Shown in pieces: positions 8,222-16,203 of a stretch of DNA of 64,000 nt (positions are counted from its first letter, which is position 1; the number at the start of each line of letters is the position of its first letter). Made by a program: the position numbers and the translations under genes. The notes beneath the pieces were generated by a model, which was not told where the DNA came from, made no database searches, and saw nothing but the letters and a program-made list of their open reading frames with translations. The DNA comes from an uncultured Coriobacteriaceae bacterium (GTDB lineage Bacteria > Actinomycetota > Coriobacteriia > Coriobacteriales > Atopobiaceae). Location: assembly GCA_902788705.1 (NCBI GenBank), contig CADALE010000005.1:91609-155608 (forward strand), in the 5' to 3' direction.

Positions 8222-9568
8222 CTATCGCCTCCCCTTCGCCTTGCGCTGCTCGGCGCGAAGCATGGCGCACGCGAGATGGGTAGACTGCACCAGCGGCTGC
8301 TTGGACGGGCACACGTACGAGCAGGTCCCGCACTCAACGCAGAGGTCGGCCATCAGGCGGTCGAGGGCGGCCACGTCGCGGGCCACGTAGGCCTTGTGTA
8401 TGTCGATGGGCGACAGGCGGATGGGACAGTGGTCGATGCACCGGCTGCACTTGATGCAGGCTGTCTGCCGCGGCACCACCGGGCCGTTCACGCCAAAGGC
8501 AAGCAGGCCGCAGTTCTGGCGCACGATGGGCACGTCCAGCTCCACCTGCGTGGTGCCCATCATGGGCCCGCCTATGATGACCTTGCGCGGGCCGGGTGCA
8601 CAGCCGCAGTATTCCAGGATCTCGGAGATGGGGGTGCCCACCAGCACCTCGAGGTTCTGCGGGCGCGCGATAGCGTCGCCCATCACGGTAAGGCGCCGCT
8701 TGGTAAGCGGCATGCCCGTGCGCAGGAAGCGCCCGATCTCGGACATCGTGGTCACGTTGAACAGCAGCGCGCCCACGTCGGTGAGGTGGCCGCCACGCGG
8801 CACCGAGCGCCCCGTCACGTTGCGCAGGATGACGCGGCTGGCGCCCTGCGGATAGCGCGCGGGAAGCACGAACACGTCGATGCGAGGGTCGTCCGCCGAC
8901 AGCTCGCGCAGCAGTTCGATGGCTTTGGGCTTGTTGTCCTCGATGCAGATGAGCGAGCGGGGTATCCCGGACAGGTCCAGGCAGGTCTTGATGCCCTCCA
9001 GGATGGTGTCGGGGTGCTCGATCATCTCGCGGTAGTCGGTGGAGAGATAGGGCTCGCACTCGGCGGCGTTAACCAGCCATGTGTCGATGGTGCTGAGGTC
9101 GGCGTCCATCTTGAGCCAGGCGGGAAACCCTGCGCCGCCAAGGCCCACGATGCCGCTGCGCTTCACGGCCTGCACCAAGCTGGCGTAGTCGCTTATCTCG
9201 GGCTTTACCACCGACTCGTGTACCGTCTGCTCGCCGTCTGGCTCGATGACCAGCGCCTCGTCCGACCTGCCGTCGGAGTAGTGGATCTGCCGGATGTCCC
9301 GCACGGTACCCGACACCGGCGAGAAGATGTCACAGGTCATGCGCGCATCGGAGTGGCCCACCAGCTGGCCCACCTCCACATGCGTCCTGCGCTTTACCTG
9401 CGGAACGCATGGTGCCCCCACGTGCTGCTGCATGGGCAGCACGATCTGCTTGGGCAGGGGCATCACGGTTGTAGGCATCTCGGCCGTCAGTTTGTTGTGC
9501 GGTATGTAGATGCCCCGCAGCTCAACGGGGCGTTTGCCAGCACGAACGCCTCCCCCAAAGCGTTTCAT
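8222..9568 (-). CDS. rnfC: Rnf complex subunit C, NADH-binding Fe-S flavoprotein
   Basis: 448 residues from the ATG at 9568 behind GGGAGGGAC. KRFGGGVR is the usual N-terminus. The Rossmann-like region has GLGGAGFPAWLK and NAAECEPYLSTDYR, the NADH/FMN-binding motifs shared with NuoF. The C-terminal third has two [4Fe-4S] motifs, CIKCSRCIDHCP and CVECGTCSYVCPSKQPL. RnfC is the cytoplasmic subunit where NAD+ is reduced. It heads the operon rnfCDGEAB, the standard order. Upstream on the minus strand, TAAGAT at about 9620 is a plausible -10, and the 11-mer GGGAGCTTGCC is repeated directly at 9602 and 9641; no regulator site is established. Confidence 0.95.
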   Translation of the reverse strand: MKRFGGGVRAGKRPVELRGIYIPHNKLTAEMPTTVMPLPKQIVLPMQQHVGAPCVPQVKRRTHVEVGQLVGHSDARMTCDIFSPVSGTVRDIRQIHYSDGRSDEALVIEPDGEQTVHESVVKPEISDYASLVQAVKRSGIVGLGGAGFPAWLKMDADLSTIDTWLVNAAECEPYLSTDYREMIEHPDTILEGIKTCLDLSGIPRSLICIEDNKPKAIELLRELSADDPRIDVFVLPARYPQGASRVILRNVTGRSVPRGGHLTDVGALLFNVTTMSEIGRFLRTGMPLTKRRLTVMGDAIARPQNLEVLVGTPISEILEYCGCAPGPRKVIIGGPMMGTTQVELDVPIVRQNCGLLAFGVNGPVVPRQTACIKCSRCIDHCPIRLSPIDIHKAYVARDVAALDRLMADLCVECGTCSYVCPSKQPLVQSTHLACAMLRAEQRKAKGRR

Positions 9569-9762
9569 GTCCCTCCCAGTGAAGACCTGTTTCCCCTTGC
9601 GGGGAGCTTGCCGAACATCATCCATCTTACCTACTTGGAGGGAGCTTGCCAGCCAGCCTTAGGGCAAGCGGCTGCCACGGTTGCCGCAATGGGACGTCGC
9701 AGGACGACGGGACCTGGCAACGTGCCAAGGGTGGTCGGCGGTCGCGGATGGGTTCTCCCGGG

Positions 9763-9850
9763 GTTTGACTGTACATATCCAGTCAAACAGGGTGACGTCG
9801 GTCGTCCCAACCGGGTTCCCTCGGGTTTGACTGTATATATCCAGTCAAAC
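9763..9850. repeat. Two near-identical palindromes GTTTGACTG-N8-CAGTCAAAC
   Basis: GTTTGACTG at 9763-9771 pairs with CAGTCAAAC at 9780-9788; the same arms recur at 9825-9833 and 9842-9850, with loops TACATATC and TATATATC. A third, longer hairpin with the same core follows at 9878-9921. They lie between the end of the ROK gene and the start of rnfC on the minus strand. Either serial terminators or protein-binding palindromes. Confidence 0.75.
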
Positions 9851-9877
9851 CGGACAACAAGGGACCCAGACGACAAA

Positions 9878-9921
9878 ACACCCCAGATTCGACTGCCTTC
9901 AAGCAGTCAAACCTGGGGTGT
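9878..9921 (-). terminator. Intrinsic terminator of the ROK kinase gene
   Basis: ACACCCCAGATTCGACTGC pairs with GCAGTCAAACCTGGGGTGT (two mismatches) around a CTTCAA loop. Read on the minus strand it is followed by TTTTG, giving a short U-run. It starts 40 bp after the stop of the ROK gene and probably isolates it from the rnf operon. Confidence 0.75.
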
Positions 9922-9961
9922 CGGTCTCGTGGTTGGAACCCGAGTTGACGGCTGCCCGCGC

Positions 9962-10867
9962 CTATGCCTTCTGCAGGTGGAACGCCAGCGCGCCGATGAG
10001 GTTGGCCTCGTTGCCGTACTTGCAGGTCACGATCTCGGGCTTGGAGAACGGCAGGTACGGATGAATCTCGAACAGCTTGTCCACCGCGTCACGCACGAGC
10101 GTGGTGGTCTCGGGACGGGCCGAGATGCCACCGCCGATGGCATAGCGCTGCAGGTCAAGCACGGCCTGCAGGGTGATGATGCCCGAGGACGCCCACACGG
10201 CATACTCGTCCATGATGGCCTTCGCGTCGGGGTCGCCCGCCTCGTAGGCGTCGAACAGCATGATGCCGTCGGCATTTGCCAGACCCTTGGCCAGGCCAAA
10301 CTTGGGCACGATGGCGCCCGCGGCAATCTTTCCGGCCCAGATGGCGCTGCCCGCCTTGCCCTCGTGGATCGCGGGATAATCGGCCACCAGCCAGGAGAGC
10401 TCGCCCGCGCCGCCGGAGACGCCCATCCACACCTTGCGGTTAAGCACGATGCCGCCGCCCACGCCGGTGCCCAGCACCAGCACGGCACCGGAATCGACGT
10501 CGGACAGGGCGCCCGACCAGCTCTCGGCGATGGCCGCACACTTGCCGTCGTTGGCGATGGTGCAGGGCTTGCCAAACACCGCGCCGTACTTCTCGGCCGC
10601 AGGATAGTCGTGCAGCCACGTGAACGCACCGCCCGTGAACGCCCAGCCCTTGGCGGTGTCAATGCGGCCCGGCATCGAGATGGCCACGCCCTCGTAGTCA
10701 TACGCCGACACGGCCTCGCGCACGTCGGCCAGCGACGCAAGCATGAGCTCCTCGCTCGACGTGTTGGCGGGCACCTTGCCCTGCGCCAGGAAGGCCGCGT
10801 CCTCGTCCATGATTGCGTACTTGATGAACGTGCCGCCGATATCCAGAACCAGATACTGCTTAGCCAT
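9962..10867 (-). CDS. ROK family sugar kinase
   Basis: 301 residues. The N-terminal phosphate loop LDIGGTFIKYAIMD and the second ATP-site element VLVLGTGVGGGIVLN define a ROK kinase. The canonical C-x-C-G-x-x-G-C-x-E zinc signature is absent: after GAGELSW comes VADYPAIHEGKAG with no cysteines. This zinc-free form is known in BglK-like and related ROK proteins from Gram-positives, so the substrate could be glucose, a phospho-free disaccharide or an amino sugar. No HTH domain, so it is an enzyme and not a repressor. The start follows GAGAGGGGAG. It is monocistronic, with its own terminator. Confidence 0.85.
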   Translation of the reverse strand: MAKQYLVLDIGGTFIKYAIMDEDAAFLAQGKVPANTSSEELMLASLADVREAVSAYDYEGVAISMPGRIDTAKGWAFTGGAFTWLHDYPAAEKYGAVFGKPCTIANDGKCAAIAESWSGALSDVDSGAVLVLGTGVGGGIVLNRKVWMGVSGGAGELSWLVADYPAIHEGKAGSAIWAGKIAAGAIVPKFGLAKGLANADGIMLFDAYEAGDPDAKAIMDEYAVWASSGIITLQAVLDLQRYAIGGGISARPETTTLVRDAVDKLFEIHPYLPFSKPEIVTCKYGNEANLIGALAFHLQKA

Positions 10868-11054
10868 GGTTGCTCCCCTCTCGTGCTACACAGACACCAA
10901 CGGTTATACGGCATCGCCCAAGTCGGAAGGCCCACGCATCCACAGGCGGTCAGATGCGGCGGCAAAGCCATTCCGAGGGGTCACATTTGCGTTGTTGGGG
11001 ATTGCCGGGCCCGCTGCGACGAGAGGACGGTGGCCGAAGGTGGTGCTAGGCCCC

Positions 11055-11825
11055 TCACCCGTGCATGCGCAGCGAAAAGTCGGCCAGGGCCGCGCCCACG
11101 CTGGGCAGCACGGACACTGCCGCATCGCGAACCTCGGCTGGCGACGAGGGGAAGGTGTAGCCCACGTCGGCCGCTCGCAGCATGGGGATGTCGTTGTACG
11201 AGTCGCCCATCGCAGCCATGGCCCGCACGCCCAGCTCGCGGCGCACCACCTCAAGGCCCGTCGCCTTCGAGCACCCCGCACTTACCACGTCCACGCTCTT
11301 CCCGTTTTGGTACGCAGTAGCCACCGAGCCAAAGTCGCAGTTGATGCGCGAAGCCAAGCCGCTCGCGGCATCCAGGGTAAGCATGCGGAAGGCCACCCCG
11401 TAGATGGGATCAGGAATCATCGAGAACCGGCGCACCACGTTGAACGTGCCGCGGCTGCGGCGAACCAGGGACACCGGCGAGGTGGTCCAGTACTCGTTGC
11501 CCGCCACAAGAAAGAGGCCCAGAGCGCGCAGGCGGAACCTGCCGACGATCTCGGCGGCCACGTCGCGGGGCATGCGCCGCTCCCATATCACTTCGCGCTG
11601 CGCATCCAGCACCAGCGCGCCGCTCATCAGGATGACGAAGTCAAGGGGAAGGCGGTCCTTGAGCGATGCCGCGAGGCCTCGGCGCGTCCTGCCGGTGTTG
11701 AGGCCAAAGAGGCCACCCTCCTCGCGGAAGCGATCCACTGCCGCACGGTCCTGCACGCTCGGGATGCCCGGCCCGTGCACAAGCGTACCGTCATAGTCGC
11801 TGGCAAAGCACAGCTGGCCGGCCAT
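11055..11825 (-). CDS. HAD superfamily (type IIB, Cof-like) phosphatase
   Basis: 256 residues. Motif I is SDYDGTLV, with the nucleophilic first Asp and acid/base second Asp; motif II is the NTGRT stretch; motif III/IV is the GDSYNDIPML stretch near residue 215, which binds Mg2+. A C2B-type cap lies between. Such proteins dephosphorylate sugar phosphates or flavin-related metabolites, and the exact substrate cannot be assigned. The gene diverges from the LtaS-like gene; the 100-bp gap contains the perfect palindrome GCGCATGGC-TG-GCCATGCGC at 11869-11888, a candidate operator. Confidence 0.85.
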   Translation of the reverse strand: MAGQLCFASDYDGTLVHGPGIPSVQDRAAVDRFREEGGLFGLNTGRTRRGLAASLKDRLPLDFVILMSGALVLDAQREVIWERRMPRDVAAEIVGRFRLRALGLFLVAGNEYWTTSPVSLVRRSRGTFNVVRRFSMIPDPIYGVAFRMLTLDAASGLASRINCDFGSVATAYQNGKSVDVVSAGCSKATGLEVVRRELGVRAMAAMGDSYNDIPMLRAADVGYTFPSSPAEVRDAAVSVLPSVGAALADFSLRMHG

Positions 11826-11868
11826 GGGCTTCTCCCCCGTTCTTTCAGCGTTGTTCAGTTCGCGTTCT

Positions 11869-11888
11869 GCGCATGGCTGGCCATGCGC
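11869..11888. promoter_or_regulatory. Perfect palindrome in a divergent promoter region
   Basis: GCGCATGGC and GCCATGCGC flank a TG centre between the HAD gene and the LtaS-like gene. TATCAT at about 11893 could be the -10 for the plus-strand gene. Operator role is inferred from position only. Confidence 0.4.
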
Positions 11889-11926
11889 TCAGGTATCATA
11901 GCCTATCGGATTGACAAGGGGGATGC

Positions 11927-14326
11927 ATGCAGCAACTAAAGGACAAGGTATATAGTGCCCTGGCTAAAGCTGGCATCGACGCCTCATCCTGGCCCCTCAT
12001 GGTCATCCCCATCACCATCCTTTGGTTCGAGCTCATATTCAAGGGCACCACGACGGGCTTTTCCTGGCCCCAGACGGCCTACATAGCGCTGCTGGCGCTG
12101 GCAATGGGAGCCGTGGGCACCGTGCTCACGTCGCTGTCGAGGCTCCCCAAGGTAAACCAGTGGCTGCGCTTCGCGCTGCTGCTGGTGGTGGGCGTGTCTT
12201 TTGGGATCGAGTACTTCGTGTACTGCGAGTTCAAGATGTTCTACGACCTGGTAACCGTCACCTCGGGCGCCGGCCATGCGGCAAGCGGCTTCTCCGACCA
12301 GATTGCCATGCTGGTGTTCACCCCGTCGGGCATCGCGCATGTGGTGGCCTTCCTAGCGCCAGCCGCGCTGTACGGCTTCTGGCTGAGGCGGCACGACCCG
12401 GGCGCGCGCATCGCAATCCCCCAGCTGGCCACCGTGGGAGCCGTTGCCGCAACCTGCTGCCTTGTGGTGGCGGCCTCGGCGTCGGGAAGCCCGCTGGGCA
12501 GGGCGTTCACCGACCGCTACAGCTTCCAGACCGTCGTCGAGGGCTTCGGGCTGCTTCCGGGCGTGGGCAAGGAGCTGCAGGCATCGCTGCTTGACAGCGG
12601 AGAGGCCACCTTCTCCACCGACCAGCCGTCGCGCTCCGCAGGCGTGGCGACGGACGCCACCAGCGCGGAGGCCGACGCCACGGCCAACGCCACGGCCGAC
12701 AAGGCCGACGCGGAGGCTAGTGACTCCAAGGCCGAGGGCACCAAGGCAGACGACTCCACGGCCGACACCAGCTCGAAGGCCGACGACGCCGGCTCCGCAT
12801 CCGTCAGCGACAAGAAGGCCGCCAGCACCCCCGCCAAGCAGGAGCAGCCCGTCGTGCTGGACATCGACTTCGCCAAGCTTGCTGCCACCACCGACGGCAC
12901 CTGGGCCTCGCTCGACCGCTACGTGGCCGCCCAGACCCCCAGCCACACCAACTCGATGACCGGGCGCTTCGAGGGCTACAACCTCGTGTTCATCTCGGGA
13001 GAGGCCTTCAGCGCCGAGGCAATCCGCGAGGACGTGACCCCCACCCTGTACCGCATGGCCACCAAGGGCATCCAGTTCACCGACTACTACCAGTTTGCCA
13101 GCGCAGGCACCACCGGCGGCGAGTACGAGAACATCTTTGGCATGCTTCCCACCGACGGCGGCGGGTCGGTCATCGACACGGCCACGCACAACAACTACCT
13201 CACCATGGGCTGGGCGCTCAACGCCAAGGGCTACGACGGCTGGGCGTTCCACAACAACGACTACACCTACTACAGCCGCGACCTCACCCACAACCAGCTG
13301 GGCTACAACCACGGCTACATGGGCTATGGCAACGGCATGGAGCAGTGGGTGCAGCTGCAGTGGCCCGAGAGCGACCTCGAGATGGTGAAGGGCACCTGGG
13401 AGAACCTCTACGGCGAGTATGGCGACGAGGACCACCCCTTCAACGTGTACTACATGTCGGTGAGCGGGCATGGCGTGTACGGGCTGGGCAGCAATGACAT
13501 GTCGGCCAAGTGGTGGGACGAGGTGGCCGACCTGCCCTACTCCGAGCCCGTGAAGGCCTATATCGCCAGCAACATCGACCTCGACCGCGCCATGGAGTAC
13601 CTCATCGGCCAGTTGGAGGAACGAGGCATCGCCGACCGCACGGTCATCGTGATCGGGGCCGACCACTTCCCCTATGGCCTTGACGGCGATGGCTACCTAG
13701 GCCAGCTCCCCTACCTCTCCGAGCTGTACGGCTACAACGTGACCAATCTGATGCAGCGTGACCACAACCGCCTCATCATGTGGTGCGGCGACCTCGAGGA
13801 CGACAAGCCCATCGTGGTGAGCTCGCCCACGTCCAGCCTGGACATCCTGCCCACGCTGCTCAACCTCTTTGGGCTTGAGTGGGACTCGCGGCTGCTACCC
13901 GGGCGCGACGTGTTCGGCGACCGCGACGCCCTCGCGTTCAACCTCAACTACGACTGGAAGACCGACCTGGGCACCTACTTCGCCAGCTACGACACGTTCG
14001 AGCCCGCCGAGGGCGCCATTGTGCCCGACGGCTACGTGGAGGCCATGAACGTAGTCGTGGACGACAAGGTGCGCTACTGCGAGGCGGTGCTGGACACCGA
14101 CTACTTCCGCCACGTGTTCGGCGATCCCGAGGACGTGGAGGCCATGAACGCCGCTGGCAAGGCCGCGCGCGAGGCCGAGGAGGCCGACGAGGAGGAGCTT
14201 GAGGAGGGCACCGGCCGCTGGGGCGAGGACATCGTGCGACGGTTCGAGGCCCGCTACGGCACCGAGTACAACGCCGACGGAACCAAGAAGGGCTCGTCCA
14301 AGAAGAACTCGGGCAAGAAGCCCTAG
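11927..14326 (+). CDS. LtaS-like membrane sulfatase-fold phosphotransferase
   Basis: 799 residues. About five membrane helices fill residues 1-190. A low-complexity Ala/Asp/Thr/Ser/Lys linker follows at about 225-310. The extracellular alkaline-phosphatase/sulfatase-fold domain then runs to about 720. The residues expected for LtaS are present: Glu in FISGEAFS, the nucleophilic Thr in AGTTGGEYENIFG, and Asp-His in GADHFPYG; SVSGHGVYG is also typical. LtaS-type enzymes transfer glycerol-phosphate from phosphatidylglycerol to build lipoteichoic acid or modify glycans. The tail is highly charged (EEADEEELEEG then KKGSSKKNSGKK). The disordered 85-residue linker is unusually long. RBS AAGGGGG upstream. 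The gene ends next to the 52-bp hairpin array. Confidence 0.88.
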   Translation: MQQLKDKVYSALAKAGIDASSWPLMVIPITILWFELIFKGTTTGFSWPQTAYIALLALAMGAVGTVLTSLSRLPKVNQWLRFALLLVVGVSFGIEYFVYCEFKMFYDLVTVTSGAGHAASGFSDQIAMLVFTPSGIAHVVAFLAPAALYGFWLRRHDPGARIAIPQLATVGAVAATCCLVVAASASGSPLGRAFTDRYSFQTVVEGFGLLPGVGKELQASLLDSGEATFSTDQPSRSAGVATDATSAEADATANATADKADAEASDSKAEGTKADDSTADTSSKADDAGSASVSDKKAASTPAKQEQPVVLDIDFAKLAATTDGTWASLDRYVAAQTPSHTNSMTGRFEGYNLVFISGEAFSAEAIREDVTPTLYRMATKGIQFTDYYQFASAGTTGGEYENIFGMLPTDGGGSVIDTATHNNYLTMGWALNAKGYDGWAFHNNDYTYYSRDLTHNQLGYNHGYMGYGNGMEQWVQLQWPESDLEMVKGTWENLYGEYGDEDHPFNVYYMSVSGHGVYGLGSNDMSAKWWDEVADLPYSEPVKAYIASNIDLDRAMEYLIGQLEERGIADRTVIVIGADHFPYGLDGDGYLGQLPYLSELYGYNVTNLMQRDHNRLIMWCGDLEDDKPIVVSSPTSSLDILPTLLNLFGLEWDSRLLPGRDVFGDRDALAFNLNYDWKTDLGTYFASYDTFEPAEGAIVPDGYVEAMNVVVDDKVRYCEAVLDTDYFRHVFGDPEDVEAMNAAGKAAREAEEADEEELEEGTGRWGEDIVRRFEARYGTEYNADGTKKGSSKKNSGKKP

Positions 14327-14342
14327 GTCAGGGAGTGCGGGT

Positions 14343-14587
14343 GTCGGAAGTGCGAACCGCACGCAACGCTTCCGACATCCGGGGGCTCTCCCGTATCGGA
14401 AGTGTGGGCCGCGTGCGACGCTTCCGACGTTTTGGGACATCCGGGTGTCGGAAGTGTGGCATGTCCGCAGCACTCCCGACATCCGGGGGCTCTCCCGTGT
14501 CGGAAGTGTGGCACGTCCGCAGCACTTCCGACACTTTCCGGCACGCGGGTGTCGGAAGTGCGGACCGCACGCAACGCTTCCGACACT
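14343..14587. repeat. Array of five 52-bp palindromes (GTCGGAAG...CTTCCGAC)
   Basis: Unit starts at 14343, 14395, 14447, 14499 and 14551 are exactly 52 bp apart. Each unit has arms GTCGGAAGTG and CGCTTCCGAC (minor changes) around a ~18-nt variable middle, then a short linker. The array fills the gap between the convergent LtaS-like and radical SAM genes. The same family recurs at 63660-63907. A role as bidirectional terminator or as a helically phased protein-binding array is possible; neither is proven. Confidence 0.9.
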
Positions 14588-14601
14588 CCGTGGCTTTGCC
14601 G

Positions 14602-15879
14602 CTATGCCTTACCGCGGCCTTCCAAGTACCGCTTGACCACCCATGCGTCAAACTTCTTCCTGAAGGCATCGCAGTCAAACTGCTTGTGAGCACAGATACG
14701 GTCGGATGGGCAGCCGCCACAGCAGTACGGTAGCAAGTTGCAGTTCCTGCACTCCTGCGGGTAGGGCATGTTGAGGAACTTCATGTCGGCCTCGTTGCGG
14801 TAGAAGCCGTACCGCACGTCGCCAATCACCTCGTCTGGCTGGCCAATCTGATGCTCGCATCGGTACAGCTCGCCACGTGGCCCGATAATCGCGTAGTCGC
14901 GCCGCATGCTGCCGCAGTACGCCAGCCGCTCCGACACCCGCGAATACTCCACGTCGAAGTCGAACTCGCTGAAGCGCTCGCAGAAGACCTGGTTGAAGGC
15001 GTCAAACTCCTCGGGCGAGAGCCCCGTAAGGCCGTCGATGCCCTCGCAATCGTAGATTCTTGCCGGATACATCTGGATGCGGCCCATGGGTAGCCGCTCC
15101 GCCAACGCGGACGCAATCTCGAGGATGCTCTCACGATTCTCGGCACTCGTGTTGAACCGGATGTTGATGTCCACGAACTGAGCCGCATAGGCCACGTTCT
15201 CTACCAGCCGCTCGAGGTCGCCGGGCTTGCCATGCTTGTAGTCCACGTAGAAGCGCTCGTCGCCATCGATGGTTACCTGAAGGCTTACGAGTCCGTGCTG
15301 GCACAGGTAGTCGCACACCTCACGGGTCAGCAGCAGCCCGTTGGTGGTGACGTTGGCCGAGTACTCGAGGTCGTGCTCGGCGCAGTACTGGGTAAAGTGA
15401 TCGGTCATGCGCTTGATGATGGCCGGGTGAAGCAGCGGCTCGCCACCAAACCAGTTGAGCTTCAGGCGCTTTGCGTAGGGGTTGCGCTCCACAGTCTGCT
15501 GGATGAAGCGAATGCTGCGCTCCACCGTCTCGTCATCCATCACCGAGTGGTCGAACGACACGTCGCGCTGGTAGCAGTAGACGCACTTCAGGTTGCAGGC
15601 AAGCGACGGCACGATGAGAAACTGCATGCTACGGCTGCGACCGTACTGGTATGCGATGCGCTCGACCAGCAGGCGATTGAGCTCGTCCATTGGCTCGGGC
15701 ACCACGAATCCTTGGGCAACCAGCGCGTCAAGGTACGGAGTCTGCTCGGGCGTTCCGTCCTGGATGTGCGCATACACGTCGTCCGTGAACTTGGAGAGGC
15801 CGTTGGAGAAGGTGTTGAACACATACAGGCTGCCGTCATGGCGAATCGGCACGTTGAACATCGATGGCTTGAACTGCAC
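14602..15879 (-). CDS. Radical SAM/SPASM peptide maturase
   Basis: 425 residues from a GTG at 15879 with AGGGGGA upstream. The first ~85 residues form a probable peptide-recognition region. The radical SAM cluster motif is C95-N-L-K-C99-V-Y-C102, followed by WFGGEPLLHP and the TNGLLL strand. The C-terminal ~100 residues are Cys-rich (YCGSM, LYRCEHQ, CRNCNLLPYCCGGCPSD, CAHKQFDC), the SPASM pattern that binds auxiliary [4Fe-4S] clusters. Such enzymes install thioether or carbon crosslinks in ribosomal peptides. A 34-residue Cys-rich peptide gene lies 92 bp upstream on the same strand, making a sactipeptide/ranthipeptide-type product most likely. No dedicated transporter is adjacent. Confidence 0.9.
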   Translation of the reverse strand: MQFKPSMFNVPIRHDGSLYVFNTFSNGLSKFTDDVYAHIQDGTPEQTPYLDALVAQGFVVPEPMDELNRLLVERIAYQYGRSRSMQFLIVPSLACNLKCVYCYQRDVSFDHSVMDDETVERSIRFIQQTVERNPYAKRLKLNWFGGEPLLHPAIIKRMTDHFTQYCAEHDLEYSANVTTNGLLLTREVCDYLCQHGLVSLQVTIDGDERFYVDYKHGKPGDLERLVENVAYAAQFVDINIRFNTSAENRESILEIASALAERLPMGRIQMYPARIYDCEGIDGLTGLSPEEFDAFNQVFCERFSEFDFDVEYSRVSERLAYCGSMRRDYAIIGPRGELYRCEHQIGQPDEVIGDVRYGFYRNEADMKFLNMPYPQECRNCNLLPYCCGGCPSDRICAHKQFDCDAFRKKFDAWVVKRYLEGRGKA

Positions 15880-15902
15880 GGCGTCCCCCTGTCACCAGAT
15901 GT

Positions 15903-15947
15903 GCGCATGGCGTCGCAGCCAGCAAACGCAGCCGCGACGCCATGCGC
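15903..15947 (-). terminator. Perfect 14-bp hairpin between precursor and maturase genes
   Basis: GCGCATGGCGTCGC (15903-15916) and GCGACGCCATGCGC (15934-15947) are exactly complementary with a 17-nt loop. It lies just after the precursor stop. Without a U-run it is more likely an attenuator or 3' stabiliser that gives excess precursor mRNA over maturase mRNA, a common layout in RiPP operons. Confidence 0.7.
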
Positions 15948-15971
15948 GAGTTAGTCAGACCCTGTCAAGTA

Positions 15972-16076
15972 CTAGATGTCGTTGGACCTGCAAGGGCAGT
16001 TCTCGCAATTGGTGCATCCGCCCTGGGCCAGCAGGTTGTCGGAATCAAGGTACTCTGCGGCAACGATGATCTCCAT
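15972..16076 (-). CDS. Cys-rich RiPP precursor peptide, 34 residues
   Basis: An ATG at 16076 follows AAGGGGGCGTGAGGT and opens a 34-codon frame. Residues 1-19 look like a leader (acidic and hydrophobic: EIIVAAEYLDSDNLLAQ), then GGCTNCENCPCR, giving cysteines at 21, 24, 27 and 29 (C-x2-C-x2-C-x-C), and a short SNDI tail. A GG pair at 19-20 directly before the first Cys could mark leader removal by a C39-type or other protease. The gene precedes a radical SAM/SPASM maturase on the same strand, so the cysteines are likely thioether donors. I cannot place it in a named precursor family with certainty. Confidence 0.8.
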   Translation of the reverse strand: MEIIVAAEYLDSDNLLAQGGCTNCENCPCRSNDI

Positions 16077-16203
16077 ACCTCACGCCCCCTTCGATGTGGC
16101 TAAGTGGTCTAACGTCGTCTTATTGTAACTCATGTTCCGCAATACCCACGCCCGGCTCGGCAGCGACGCGGTAGACGTGCGTACGGTGTCGACGAGGCGC
16201 TTC

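Noticed and set aside
7526..11320. 1,264-codon open frame on the plus strand
   Set aside because: It is antisense to rnfD, rnfC and the ROK kinase gene, whose protein motifs are unmistakable; caused by GC-biased codons.
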